From assembly GCF_007859275.1 (NCBI RefSeq), contig NZ_VOHC01000021.1, positions 186,001-250,000 on the forward strand: DNA of 64,000 nucleotides. The letters are read 5' to 3'. The stretch comes from Planomicrobium sp. CPCC 101079. GTDB lineage: Bacteria; Bacillota; Bacilli; Bacillales_A; Planococcaceae. Numbering within the stretch: the stretch's first letter is position 1; each line of letters starts with the position of its first letter. Both the position numbers and the translations under genes were made by a program. The notes beneath the pieces were generated by a model. It ran no database searches. It had not been told where the DNA came from and saw only the letters and a program-made list of their open reading frames with translations. This document shows positions 17,623 through 25,848 of this stretch, one piece after another.

Positions 17623-18480
17623 TTATACCTCGGTTGATTTTAATAACTGATACAACGAACGCAATATCGGCAATTCTTTTTTGGAACGGTTGAGCGTGTA
17701 CAATAAAATTGTATCCAGTTCCATTTTCCTGCCCGCTAATTTATCAGCAAGCATGGAAGACGTGTTTTCGGCTGTTGAATTACAAAGGGCAGCCACTTCT
17801 TCAAAGGGCAATAAAGATTCCATTTCCGGAAACGAGCCAGCCAGTTCACCGTACAAACTCTCAAGCAAGTTAAAAGCATAAGGATTAGATAATAGTTCTC
17901 CATTTTTGAGAGCCATTAACGCAGTGAGCGGATTGATCAATGTGTTGAGCAACACTTTTCGAAACAGCAATTGATCCGCATTGTTATGCCACTCCGCCTG
18001 GACTCCTGGCATCACTGCAAGCGGGCGGAAAACACTTTCTTCCCCTTTTAGCAAAGCAAATTTATATACTCCATGTCCCGTGTGGCGAATTTTATTGTCG
18101 CTTAACTTTACTACTCCATGTTCTACACTAGCCGCTGCAATATTGGGTTGCGGCAGCTTTTCAATAGCTTTGAGGTGAAGCATGCCATTTTGCAAAAAAA
18201 TTACCGGATTGGTTAGCGCTTGATTTTGAAGGAGAGAGAGCACTGTCTTTAAACCGTCATATTTAACAGCTACAATGATGAATGCTTCAGGTGAAATGGA
18301 TTTCCAATCCCTGTCCGCTGTTATCTCGTAATGGACCGCTCCTTTTAGTACACCTTGTTCATTAATCAGCTTTGCCTGCTCGGCTCTTCGCGTAACGAGC
18401 TGCACTTCGTTGCCTGCTTCTTTTAAAAAACAAGCTGTCAGCAAACCGACCGCTCCTGCTCCTATAATGGCAAATTTCAT
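17623..18480 (-). CDS. panE: 2-Dehydropantoate 2-reductase PanE
   Basis: Ketopantoate reductase uses NADPH to make pantoate in vitamin B5 and coenzyme A synthesis. The N-terminal dinucleotide motif is IGAGAVGLLTA (6-16); later motifs are IIVAVKYDG, VIFLQNGMLHLKAI, ASVEHGVVKL and, in the C-terminal helical domain, LLNTLINPLTALM with the conserved Lys/Asn. 285 residues. It corresponds to B. subtilis YlbQ by position, upstream of the DUF3397 gene and bshC. Confidence 0.9.
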   Translation of the reverse strand: MKFAIIGAGAVGLLTACFLKEAGNEVQLVTRRAEQAKLINEQGVLKGAVHYEITADRDWKSISPEAFIIVAVKYDGLKTVLSLLQNQALTNPVIFLQNGMLHLKAIEKLPQPNIAAASVEHGVVKLSDNKIRHTGHGVYKFALLKGEESVFRPLAVMPGVQAEWHNNADQLLFRKVLLNTLINPLTALMALKNGELLSNPYAFNLLESLYGELAGSFPEMESLLPFEEVAALCNSTAENTSSMLADKLAGRKMELDTILLYTLNRSKKELPILRSLYQLLKSTEV

Positions 18481-18515
18481 AAGCTCCCTCCTTCGACGTT
18501 ATTATTTTTTCGCTA

Positions 18516-18547
18516 TAAAAAAAGCCTGCCCGAAAAAGGCAGACTTC
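18516..18547 (-). terminator. Intrinsic terminator after the acyl-CoA carboxylase operon
   Basis: On the minus strand AGTCTGCC, a loop, GGCAGGCT and seven T, 14 bases after the carboxyltransferase stop. Confidence 0.85.
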
Positions 18548-18560
18548 TCGATCAGTTTCA

Positions 18561-20111
18561 TTATACCGGAAAAACTCCGTGTTTTCGATACGGCATTGGC
18601 AAATCTTTTGTTTCATAAAATGCAAAGCGTTGCGAGAGAACTTTCCGCAACTCATGCGGTGCCACAATTTCATCAATGATCAAATCCGAAGCCAATTTGT
18701 AGATATCGATTTCTTCTTTGTATTCCTGATGTTTTTGCTGAACGTACTTTAAACGTTCTTTTGGATCTTCGATCGCTTCGATTTTATTGGAGTAAACTGC
18801 ATTGACTGCTGCTTCCGGCCCCATAACAGCAATCTGTGCTGTCGGCAGCGCGATGCAGACGTCCGGCTCAAATGCCGGACCTGCCATTGCATAAAGTCCG
18901 GCTCCATAAGCTTTACGGACGATTACCGAAATTTTAGGCACTGTTGCAGAACTCATCGCTGCAATGAACTTCGCGCCGTGGCGGATGATTCCTGCACGTT
19001 CGACTTTCGTTCCGATCATGAATCCAGGCACATCAGCCAAGAACAGGAGCGGAATTGAAAAAGCATCACACAAATTGATGAATTTTGCGCCTTTGTCTGC
19101 GGAATCTCCGAACAACACGCCGCCTTTGACTTTTGGCTGGTTCGCCAAAATACCGACCACTTGCCCATCAATTCGGGCAAGCCCAGTTATCAATTCGCCT
19201 GCAAAGAGCTTTTTGATATCGAAGAAACTGCCTTCATCAACCAATTGATCAATCAGTTCGTACATATCAAAAGGAGCATTTTGGTTTTCTGGAATAATTG
19301 CTTCAAGCGAGCGTCCCGCTTTTACCGTTGTGCCTGCAATTCTTTCCGGTTTTACCGCAAAGTTTGCCGGGAAGTACGTCAAATAGCGGCGCGCTTCAGC
19401 AATCGCGTCTTCTTCTGTGGCAACGAGCACGTCGCCAACGCCGCTCACTGTGCAATGCATACGGGCACCGCCCATTTCTTCGAGTGTTACTTTTTCGCCA
19501 ATGACTTTCTCAGCCATACGCGGTGACCCCAGATACATAGAAGCATTGCCTTCGACCATGATAACAATATCGCAAAACGCCGGTATGTATGCGCCGCCCG
19601 CTGCCGAAGGACCGAACAATAAGCAAATTTGCGGAACCATTCCAGACATCCTCACTTGGTTATGAAAAATCCTCCCGGCACCCCTACGGTTAGGAAACAT
19701 ATCCAACTGGTCTGTAATTCGAGCACCTGCCGAATCTACAAGGTACAGCATCGGCACTTGCATTTTTTCAGCAGTTTCCTGGATACGGATAATTTTTTCA
19801 ACAGTGCGTGAACCCCAAGATCCGGCTTTGACAGTCGAGTCATTCGCCATGACGCAGACAGTTTCACCATTCACTTTTCCGATCGCTGTTACGACACCAT
19901 CTGCAGGAAGGTCTCCAGCTTCAACATTGGCAAATCTGCCATCTTCCACATACTCTCCGCCGTCAAACAATAAATTTAAGCGCTCACGAACAAAAAGCTT
20001 TTTGCTTTCTTTCATTTTTTCATGATATTTTGGATGGCCACCGGCGAAAATCGTCGCCAGTTTCTGTTCCAAGCGTTCATTATAGCCTGTCGTTTCGCTT
20101 GTTTTCGTCAT
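18561..20111 (-). CDS. Acyl-CoA carboxylase, carboxyltransferase subunit
   Basis: Carboxyltransferase of a biotin-dependent acyl-CoA carboxylase; it moves CO2 from carboxybiotin to an acyl-CoA. The protein contains ADGVVTAIGKVNG, YLVDSAGARITDQ, LFGPSAAGGAYIPAFCD, FLADVPGFMIGTKVE and KAYGAGLYAMAGPAFEPD: both crotonase-fold halves with their oxyanion-hole glycines. It resembles B. subtilis YngE (methylcrotonyl-CoA carboxylase group) closely, including the RKHGVFPV end; propionyl-CoA remains possible. The start is ATG at 20111, because the upstream in-frame GTG is part of the AAAGGGGTG ribosome site. 516 residues. It is the third gene of the carboxylase operon. Confidence 0.9.
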   Translation of the reverse strand: MTKTSETTGYNERLEQKLATIFAGGHPKYHEKMKESKKLFVRERLNLLFDGGEYVEDGRFANVEAGDLPADGVVTAIGKVNGETVCVMANDSTVKAGSWGSRTVEKIIRIQETAEKMQVPMLYLVDSAGARITDQLDMFPNRRGAGRIFHNQVRMSGMVPQICLLFGPSAAGGAYIPAFCDIVIMVEGNASMYLGSPRMAEKVIGEKVTLEEMGGARMHCTVSGVGDVLVATEEDAIAEARRYLTYFPANFAVKPERIAGTTVKAGRSLEAIIPENQNAPFDMYELIDQLVDEGSFFDIKKLFAGELITGLARIDGQVVGILANQPKVKGGVLFGDSADKGAKFINLCDAFSIPLLFLADVPGFMIGTKVERAGIIRHGAKFIAAMSSATVPKISVIVRKAYGAGLYAMAGPAFEPDVCIALPTAQIAVMGPEAAVNAVYSNKIEAIEDPKERLKYVQQKHQEYKEEIDIYKLASDLIIDEIVAPHELRKVLSQRFAFYETKDLPMPYRKHGVFPV

Positions 20112-20141
20112 AATTGGCACCCCTTTGCATAAGCTTCGCAG

Positions 20142-20357
20142 TTATTCTCCCAGCGTTAACAGCGTGTCTTCTTCGTTGACAAAGCTCCCGACTTCCACAT
20201 GGATTTTTTCGACTTTGCCTCCGGCTTCAGCTTCGATCGGTATCTCCATTTTCATTGACTCAATCGTCACAACCGCCTGCCCCGCTGTTACTGCGTCACC
20301 TTCTGCCACCAATACGTTCAATACCGTCCCTGCCATTGATGCTTTTAACTCTGTCAT
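20142..20357 (-). CDS. Biotin carboxyl carrier protein (YngHB-like)
   Basis: A 71-residue stand-alone biotinyl domain. The biotin-accepting lysine is Lys36 in TIESMKMEIPI, flanked by AGTVLNVLVAEGDAV and AEAGGKVEKIHVEVG, the two symmetric halves of the barrel. It overlaps the biotin carboxylase stop by four bases and shuttles carboxybiotin between the two enzymes encoded on either side. Confidence 0.92.
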   Translation of the reverse strand: MTELKASMAGTVLNVLVAEGDAVTAGQAVVTIESMKMEIPIEAEAGGKVEKIHVEVGSFVNEEDTLLTLGE

Positions 20358-21703
20358 ACTCTTTTTTCCTCCTTTGTTTTTTCCATCCAGTTCGGCAATA
20401 CGGCTGTTGCGTATTCTCCGGATACAAATTCCTGCGATTCTACAAACTCTTTAAATAATGGAATGTTTGTTTTTACCCCGGTTATCGCGGCGTGGCCAAA
20501 AAATTTCTGTGACTTTGTTAATGCCTCCACCCGGTCGCCGCCTGTTATGATGATCTTTGAAATCATCGGATCATAAAACGGTGTTACGGTATTGCCTTCC
20601 TCATACCCCGATTCGATGCGGGCATTTTTGCCCCATTCAATTTTTTCCAGCTTTCCTGGTGATGGGAAAAAGGTTTTTGGATCTTCCGCATAAATGCGAT
20701 ATTCAATTGCATGGCCTTTGGACTGAATCGCAGCCTGCTCTGGCAACGTTTCTCCAGCAGCCACTTTCAGCTGCCATTCGACCAAGTCCCAGCCAGTCAC
20801 TTCTTCTGTGACAGGATGCTCGACTTGCAGGCGTGTATTCATTTCCAAAAAGTAAAAATCATGATTTGCGTCAACGATAAATTCAACCGTTCCAGCATTG
20901 GTGTAATTGACTGCTTTTGCTGCTTTTACGGCAGCAGCGCATAAACGTTCCCTCGCATCCTGCGGCAGATGAGGTGACGGCGATTCTTCGATCACTTTCT
21001 GGTTGCGCCGCTGTACCGAGCAATTGCGCTCGTACAGGTGAACAATATTTCCCTGGCGATCGCCGAAAATTTGCACTTCGATGTGCCGGGCATCAGCAAT
21101 AAATTTTTCCAAGAAGACGACATCATCCCCGAAATAAGCTTTAGCCCGATTTTTCACCCCTGCGAATTGCTGACTGAGCGCTTGCTCATTTTCACAGCGT
21201 ACCATGCCGATTCCGCCCCCGCCGCTGCTCGCCTTCAGCATGACCGGATACCCAAGCCCTTCAGCTGCTTCTATAGCTTCTTCAAGCGTCCTCGTGCCTT
21301 CTTCGGTTCCGGGAACTACCGGCACTCCTGCTTGGATCATCGTTTTGCGCGATTCGATTTTGTCGCCCATTTTCTCGATGATCTCGCTTTCAGGGCCAAT
21401 AAATACCATCCCCGCTTCGGTTACTTTGCGGGCAAACTGGGCATTTTCGGACAATAGCCCATACCCTGGGTGAATCGCTTCTACATTGCGTTTTTTTGCT
21501 TCTTCAATAATTTTTTCCATTTGCAGGTATGACTGCACGACCGGATTTGGTCCGATCAGAACAGCTTCGGTCGCTTCACTAACATAAGGCAGATCCCCAT
21601 CAGCCTCAGAATGAATAGCAACCGTTTCGATCCCTAGCCTATTGCAGGTACGAATAATTCGCCTTGCAATTTCACCGCGGTTCGCAATCAGAATTTTTTT
21701 CAT
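20354..21703 (-). CDS. Acyl-CoA carboxylase, biotin carboxylase subunit
   Basis: An ATP-grasp biotin carboxylase that carboxylates the carrier-protein biotin with ATP and bicarbonate. Motifs in order: KKILIANRGEIARRIIRT, AIHPGYGLLSENA, the glycine-rich LKASSGGGGIGM, RNCSVQRRNQKVIEESPS, NAGTVEFIVD and LEMNTRLQVEHPVTE. The start is the ATG at 21703 (449 residues, the family norm); the open frame continues upstream to 21874 into the preceding terminator and is not coding there. It resembles YngH. First gene of the operon. Confidence 0.93.
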   Translation of the reverse strand: MKKILIANRGEIARRIIRTCNRLGIETVAIHSEADGDLPYVSEATEAVLIGPNPVVQSYLQMEKIIEEAKKRNVEAIHPGYGLLSENAQFARKVTEAGMVFIGPESEIIEKMGDKIESRKTMIQAGVPVVPGTEEGTRTLEEAIEAAEGLGYPVMLKASSGGGGIGMVRCENEQALSQQFAGVKNRAKAYFGDDVVFLEKFIADARHIEVQIFGDRQGNIVHLYERNCSVQRRNQKVIEESPSPHLPQDARERLCAAAVKAAKAVNYTNAGTVEFIVDANHDFYFLEMNTRLQVEHPVTEEVTGWDLVEWQLKVAAGETLPEQAAIQSKGHAIEYRIYAEDPKTFFPSPGKLEKIEWGKNARIESGYEEGNTVTPFYDPMISKIIITGGDRVEALTKSQKFFGHAAITGVKTNIPLFKEFVESQEFVSGEYATAVLPNWMEKTKEEKRV

Positions 21704-21738
21704 GTATGGAGTACCCCCTGTGATTTTCTCCCCCTTAT

Positions 21739-21768
21739 AGCATATACGAATTTTGTAAGCGATTTCAA
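21739..21768 (-). promoter_or_regulatory. Promoter candidate of the acyl-CoA carboxylase operon
   Basis: On the minus strand TTGAAA, 18 bases, TATGCT (TATATG at 16 bases is the alternative). An 11-base palindrome TCAACAGTTGA overlaps the -35 box (21765-21775) and could be an operator. Confidence 0.45.
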
Positions 21769-21832
21769 CTGTTGATCGAATTTTTTTACTTATAGCTAAA
21801 TCGCTATTATATTTCTTAATTTCTGCTCCTAA

Positions 21833-21863
21833 TAAAAAAAGACCAAGAGTCTCCTCTCGGTCC
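21833..21863 (-). terminator. Intrinsic terminator after the duplicated secreted protein
   Basis: GACCGAGAG, a four-base loop, CTCTTGGTC (one mismatch) and a run of seven T on the minus strand, directly after the stop at 21871. Confidence 0.85.
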
Positions 21864-21870
21864 GCTTCAA

Positions 21871-22785
21871 TCAATTTTGGTATTCCGTTGAGATAGTGCC
21901 TACAATGATTCCCAGCACTTGTCCTTTAAAAGCATCAGGTACAGATTCGTTGGTTGGATTTTTATAATAGAGAAGATTTGCTTCTTCGCTATAAGTAAAT
22001 CCAAGATCCATCAGTTTGGTTTTCAATGATTCCGGAAGTTGTTTGCTGCCTGTTGCCTCTTTAAAGTAATCCGTCGCATAGACGGACACATCCACATCGT
22101 CCAAACTGGATTCGAGAACGAACAAATCCGTATCACTTTTCACAATCCACTGCCCTTTAGAGCTGATTGCTAATTGTGCATGCTCCAATGTAGAGATGCC
22201 ATCTAAATTAACACCGAAAATTTGATTGATCAGTATACGGATTTCCGCTCCTGTCAACCGGTAATTATGCACCTTAATATAACGGTCCATCACTTCATTT
22301 TTCGCCAGGTCCATGACTCGTCCATCTTGCTCCGTGGAATCAGGTTGCACATTGAAAGAACTGCGCAGACTCTCCATTACATTCGCTGGATAAATCGCCA
22401 GCTGGCTGCCATAATTTTTTTTCGAAATGTACGCTAGGTCAATGGTGAAGACTTCTTCCACCGCTAGCCGAACTTCATTTCCCTTCACTTTTTTGCCGAA
22501 TGAAGATAAGTAAAGATCCATCACTTGTACCTTCGGCATTTGTTCAATCACGCCATCTGCTTGGACAGATTTTGCATCCACCCCCAGCTCAACCCGTATT
22601 GCTTCCATAACTTTCTTTGAATATTTAGCGCCTTGTTCAACAGCTTGCGTTTCGTATGCTGAGAAACTCGTATCAGTTGCCGGTTCATTTGCCGAAACAT
22701 TCTCCGCGCCTCCGGCCAGAACTGTTGCCGCCAATAAGCTGAATAAGACGGCACTCGCGGAAAGTGTTTTAATTACAGATTTCAA
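21871..22785 (-). CDS. Secreted protein with an internal duplication, function unknown
   Basis: I do not recognise this 304-residue protein. It has a clear secretion signal (basic MKSVIK, hydrophobic 8-24, cleavage likely near 24-33). The mature part holds two aligned 63-residue repeats, 59-121 and 136-198. Each starts VME with an I/L-R, has DG near the middle, then KxxVMDxY (KVQVMDLY and KNEVMDRY), then KGNEVR or TGAEIR, and ends IDLAYIS or VNLDGIS. A distinct C-terminal region (about 205-304) follows, rich in Asp/Glu and aromatic residues. Start is TTG with AGAGGAA upstream; a TATAAT at 22830-22835 is a likely -10 box. It lies alone between two terminators. Confidence 0.8.
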   Translation of the reverse strand: MKSVIKTLSASAVLFSLLAATVLAGGAENVSANEPATDTSFSAYETQAVEQGAKYSKKVMEAIRVELGVDAKSVQADGVIEQMPKVQVMDLYLSSFGKKVKGNEVRLAVEEVFTIDLAYISKKNYGSQLAIYPANVMESLRSSFNVQPDSTEQDGRVMDLAKNEVMDRYIKVHNYRLTGAEIRILINQIFGVNLDGISTLEHAQLAISSKGQWIVKSDTDLFVLESSLDDVDVSVYATDYFKEATGSKQLPESLKTKLMDLGFTYSEEANLLYYKNPTNESVPDAFKGQVLGIIVGTISTEYQN

Positions 22786-22922
22786 GTAAATTCCTCTTTT
22801 CTTTTTACTATTGGCAGAACACCATTACCATTATACTAGTCCATTGTGATTAAAGCACTATTTTTCAGCCTTCTTTACATTAACTTAAACCTTTTTTTAC
22901 AGTTTGTTATAAAAGATGCCAC

Positions 22923-22949
22923 AAAAAAACCACAACTTATCAGTCGTGG
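22923..22949 (-). terminator. Intrinsic terminator after the crotonase gene
   Basis: CCACGACT, loop, AGTTGTGG and seven T on the minus strand, immediately after the stop at 22950. Confidence 0.8.
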
Positions 22950-23711
22950 CTACTTCATTCGTTCTTGTTTTTTATTTAAAAAGGAATCGACCGCTTCATG
23001 GTGTGCATCTTCTGCCCACAATTCAGCACATTTTCGAACCTCAGCTTCCACTCGTCCCTTTAAACCGGTTGCCTCCCATTTGCGGATTGCAATGGATTTA
23101 TAGGCACCATGCACTTCTGGCCGGATTTTGTTCATCGCTTTAAAAAAATTATGTATATCTTCCTCAGCATGGATTATTTTTGTCGCCCAGCCGTTATCCA
23201 ACAGCTCAGCGGCTGTATAAACTCGCGCTTCTGTCAGCATTTGAAGCGCCCGCTCATGCGACAATGTTTCAAATAAGTATGTTCCGCCACCCCAGCCGCT
23301 TGTGATGACAAGCGTCCCTTGAATGAATCCGCATTTTGCATGCTCTCTGACAAGCCGGTAATCACAGGCTGTGGCGATTTCACAGCCGCCCCCTACCGCA
23401 GCGCCATTCAAGAGTGCAATGACCGGAACAGGCAAGGTTTTGATGCGATACAGCACATCGCTCATTCTTTTCAACATCGGATAGGCTTCAGCTTCCGTTT
23501 TCAATTCATGGAAGACGGAAAGATCGCCGCCTGAACAAAAAGCTTTCGTTCCAGAAGCGGTTATCACTACATAACGGATATCCCCTTCTTCCGCTTTTTT
23601 TACCAATTCTTCGAATCCAGCCATTACCTCATCATTTATGGCATTTCGAATATCGGGACGGTCGATTGTAAAAGTCATGATTTGTTCGGATATTTCTAAT
23701 TTATAGGACAT
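22950..23711 (-). CDS. Crotonase-family protein with altered active site
   Basis: A 253-residue enoyl-CoA hydratase/isomerase superfamily member. Both oxyanion-hole segments are clear: AFCSGGDLS (58-65) and NGAAVGGGCEIATACDY (102-118). When aligned with classical enoyl-CoA hydratase, the two catalytic glutamates (in GQPEI and MEMVLTG) correspond to Gln131 and Gln157 here, and the GAGG turn reads GWGGG. A simple hydratase reaction is therefore doubtful; decarboxylase, isomerase or thioester-hydrolase chemistry is possible. It follows rpmF (terminator between) and has AAAGGAGTGG upstream of its ATG. Confidence 0.85.
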   Translation of the reverse strand: MSYKLEISEQIMTFTIDRPDIRNAINDEVMAGFEELVKKAEEGDIRYVVITASGTKAFCSGGDLSVFHELKTEAEAYPMLKRMSDVLYRIKTLPVPVIALLNGAAVGGGCEIATACDYRLVREHAKCGFIQGTLVITSGWGGGTYLFETLSHERALQMLTEARVYTAAELLDNGWATKIIHAEEDIHNFFKAMNKIRPEVHGAYKSIAIRKWEATGLKGRVEAEVRKCAELWAEDAHHEAVDSFLNKKQERMK

Positions 23712-23732
23712 CCAACCACTCCTTTTTGATAG

Positions 23733-23774
23733 AGAAAAAGGCTATCGAGAGCCATGGCCTCTCAATAGCCTTTA
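23733..23774 (-). terminator. Intrinsic terminator after rpmF
   Basis: A long stem AAAGGCTAT-GAGAG pairing with CTCTC-ATAGCCTTT (one G-T/A-C irregularity) around a short loop, T-run on the minus strand, 16 bases after rpmF. Confidence 0.85.
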
Positions 23775-23789
23775 GAAGCAAATACTGTT

Positions 23790-23963
23790 TTATTTGCTAA
23801 CTACTTCTTTCCCTTTGTATGATCCGCATGCTTTGCAGACGCGGTGAGCCAATTTCGATTCGCCACAGCTTGGGCAAGTTACCATGCCCGGCACTGACAA
23901 TTTGAAATGTGTACGGCGTTTTCTTTTAACGGTTTTGGACGTTCTTCTAGCTGGTACAGCCAT
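23790..23963 (-). CDS. rpmF: Ribosomal protein bL32
   Basis: 57-residue large-subunit protein bL32. It begins [19 protein letters not shown] and carries the zinc-ribbon form with CPSC and CKAC cysteine pairs. The start is ATG at 23963 with AAGGAGGTG seven bases upstream; an in-frame codon at 23972 would be inside that ribosome site. It is downstream of ylbN, as in other Bacillales. Confidence 0.98.
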   Translation of the reverse strand: MAVPARRTSKTVKRKRRTHFKLSVPGMVTCPSCGESKLAHRVCKACGSYKGKEVVSK

Positions 23964-23987
23964 TGGTGACACCTCCTTACAATGATT

Positions 23988-24521
23988 CTATTCATCTGAC
24001 TGATCAAAATACTTGGCTAAATCAGCAAGTCTTGGATCCGGTTTTTTCGGTGCTTCTTCTTTCTCGGCTTCCACTTGCTCATCTGTTGAATAAGACCAGT
24101 CATTGCCGCCTGTAATAACGGCTTGATCAGCGTCTTCCTTATAAACCTGGATCGGGATTTCAAGCAAAATAAGTTCTTCAAGCACCGGCTTCAAATCAAT
24201 TGTTTCCGCCTCTACAAAATGAACGTTATCGTCCTTGCTTCCTTTGTCTTTTTCAGACCAAGAGAAGACTTCAACCGAATCAATGTTAATAGGGAACTCA
24301 ACGTCTTCCCAAGTTCTTGCGCAAGGCAATATGAGCATGCCTTCAAGATGAATATTGCACGTTATTTGTTGCGAACCAATCGTACAATGTCCTGTGACGT
24401 GCATGGGTGAAATTTCCCGAATATCGCTATTCCGTTTTTTCACAGCATCCAACTGGACAGTTTCGTCAATTGGCATTCCGTCTTTGCGATGCTTTTGAAG
24501 CTGTTGAATCGCCATTTTCAT
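23988..24521 (-). CDS. ylbN: YceD/DUF177-family protein YlbN
   Basis: A 177-residue member of the YceD (DUF177) family, always found next to rpmF and linked to 23S rRNA or large-subunit maturation. Typical are the central VTGHCTIGSQQITCNIHLEG with the first cysteine pair position, LILPCARTWEDVEFPI, the long acidic insertion and the C-terminal DPRLADLAKYFDQ. It is transcribed with rpmF from a consensus promoter at 24550-24578. Confidence 0.92.
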   Translation of the reverse strand: MKMAIQQLQKHRKDGMPIDETVQLDAVKKRNSDIREISPMHVTGHCTIGSQQITCNIHLEGMLILPCARTWEDVEFPINIDSVEVFSWSEKDKGSKDDNVHFVEAETIDLKPVLEELILLEIPIQVYKEDADQAVITGGNDWSYSTDEQVEAEKEEAPKKPDPRLADLAKYFDQSDE

Positions 24522-24549
24522 AAGTAATCACCTCAAGACAACAAAGTTG

Positions 24550-24578
24550 ATTATATAATGTACGGAAAAAGATGTCAA
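24550..24578 (-). promoter_or_regulatory. Perfect-consensus sigma-A promoter of ylbN-rpmF
   Basis: TTGACA, exactly 17 bases, TATAAT on the minus strand, 29 bases before the ylbN ATG. Both boxes match the consensus at all positions. Confidence 0.9.
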
Positions 24579-24587
24579 GATAAAATC

Positions 24588-24617
24588 TTGTCAGACGATT
24601 CCCGGCAACTATATACT
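24588..24617 (+). promoter_or_regulatory. Divergent promoter of tmcAL
   Basis: TTGTCA, 18 bases, TATACT on the plus strand (or TATATA with 16). Its -35 box is nine bases from that of the ylbN promoter, and an inverted repeat CAAGAT-AAA-ATCTTG joins the two boxes. Confidence 0.55.
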
Positions 24618-24648
24618 TATAAGTAAGTTTATCAAAGGAGAGGTTTAA

Positions 24649-25848
24649 TTGAAAGCTACAGGCATTATTGTCGAATACAATCCATTCCACAACGGCCATC
24701 TCTATCACGCGACTATGGCAAAAGAAAAAGCGGGAGCGGATGTGCTTGTTGCAGTGATGAGCGGCCAGTTCTTGCAGCGCGGTGAACCGGCGTTTGCAGA
24801 CAAATGGACGCGAACGGAAATGGCATTAAAAGCCGGCATCGACTTAATCATCGAACTGCCTTACGTCTATGCCACAGCCCAAGCTTCTGATTTTGCAAAA
24901 GGCGGCATTGCACTTCTAGAAGCAATCGGCTGTGAGTCGTTTTGCTTTGGCAGTGAACAAGGCGATATCGAGCCGTTCTTTCGCTCACACAAGCTGTTAG
25001 ACGATCGAAGACATGATTACGAGCAACTTATCCATGAAGCAATTCAAACAGGGATCAGCTACCCTAGGGCGCTGAATAAAGCCTATACGGAACTAAACGG
25101 CAATGAGGCAGGTTTTGCTGATTTAACACAGCCTAATAATATTCTTGGCTTTCATTATATAGAGGCTGCCAGAAAACTAAATTCTTCTATTAAGCCATTG
25201 ACCATACAGCGCATCGGCGCCAATTACCACGACCCGATCCAAACCGGAACAGCCATTGCAAGCGCCACCGGAATACGGAAAGCGTTTTTTGACGATGCTT
25301 CCATTGAAGAATTATCCGCCTTTATGCCAAAAACGTCTGTTGTGGCTTTAAAACGCTTCCAAAAAGAAACCGGTTCTTTTGGCAGCTGGGAACAGTTTTA
25401 TCCTCTTCTTCGCTTCACCATTTTAAGGGAGCGTCCTGAGGGCTTGAAGAAATTCGCAGAAGTAACGGAAGGCATTGAAAATCTGATCTACGAAGCTGCA
25501 AAAACAGAAGATTCTTTTGAACGGTTTATCGGAAGGATAAAATCCAAACGGTTTACACGGACACGTGTGCAGCGGATGCTGTCCCACATCTATACAGGCT
25601 TTACATGGCACAAGCAACGTTCTTTTGATTCTCCAAGCTATTTGCGGCTTCTTGGCATGTCCGCGGCTGGCAGAAGCTTTTTGAACCATCAAAAAAAGAA
25701 TATCGGGCTTCCCCTCATCAGCCGAGCAGCAAGCTTGGATGATTCCATGGGGAAACTCGATATTCATGCTACCAGCATGTACCTGCTTGGCCTTGGCCAA
25801 ACGGCTTTAAAAAAGGAATATACTACGCCGCCCCTTTACTTTGGTTGA
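24649..25848 (+). CDS. tmcAL: tRNA(Met) cytidine acetate ligase TmcAL
   Basis: TmcAL (YlbM) uses ATP and acetate to make N4-acetylcytidine at the wobble base of elongator tRNA-Met. The nucleotidyltransferase-like N terminus shows IIVEYNPFHNGHLYH (7-20, HNGH motif) and VAVMSGQFLQRGEPAF; further motifs are ELPYVYATAQASDFA, CFGSEQGD and, near the middle, LRFTILRE. 399 residues. The start is TTG with AAAGGAGAGG five bases upstream. It is transcribed divergently from ylbN and its end overlaps ylbL by 13 bases on the other strand. Confidence 0.93.
   Translation: MKATGIIVEYNPFHNGHLYHATMAKEKAGADVLVAVMSGQFLQRGEPAFADKWTRTEMALKAGIDLIIELPYVYATAQASDFAKGGIALLEAIGCESFCFGSEQGDIEPFFRSHKLLDDRRHDYEQLIHEAIQTGISYPRALNKAYTELNGNEAGFADLTQPNNILGFHYIEAARKLNSSIKPLTIQRIGANYHDPIQTGTAIASATGIRKAFFDDASIEELSAFMPKTSVVALKRFQKETGSFGSWEQFYPLLRFTILRERPEGLKKFAEVTEGIENLIYEAAKTEDSFERFIGRIKSKRFTRTRVQRMLSHIYTGFTWHKQRSFDSPSYLRLLGMSAAGRSFLNHQKKNIGLPLISRAASLDDSMGKLDIHATSMYLLGLGQTALKKEYTTPPLYFG

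Noticed and set aside
21704-21874. 57-codon N-terminal extension of the biotin carboxylase
   Set aside because: The open frame crosses its own promoter and the preceding terminator; the conserved protein begins at the ATG at 21703.
24466-24708. 80-codon minus-strand frame across the ylbN/tmcAL promoters
   Set aside because: It overlaps both genes and the divergent promoter pair; no ribosome site.
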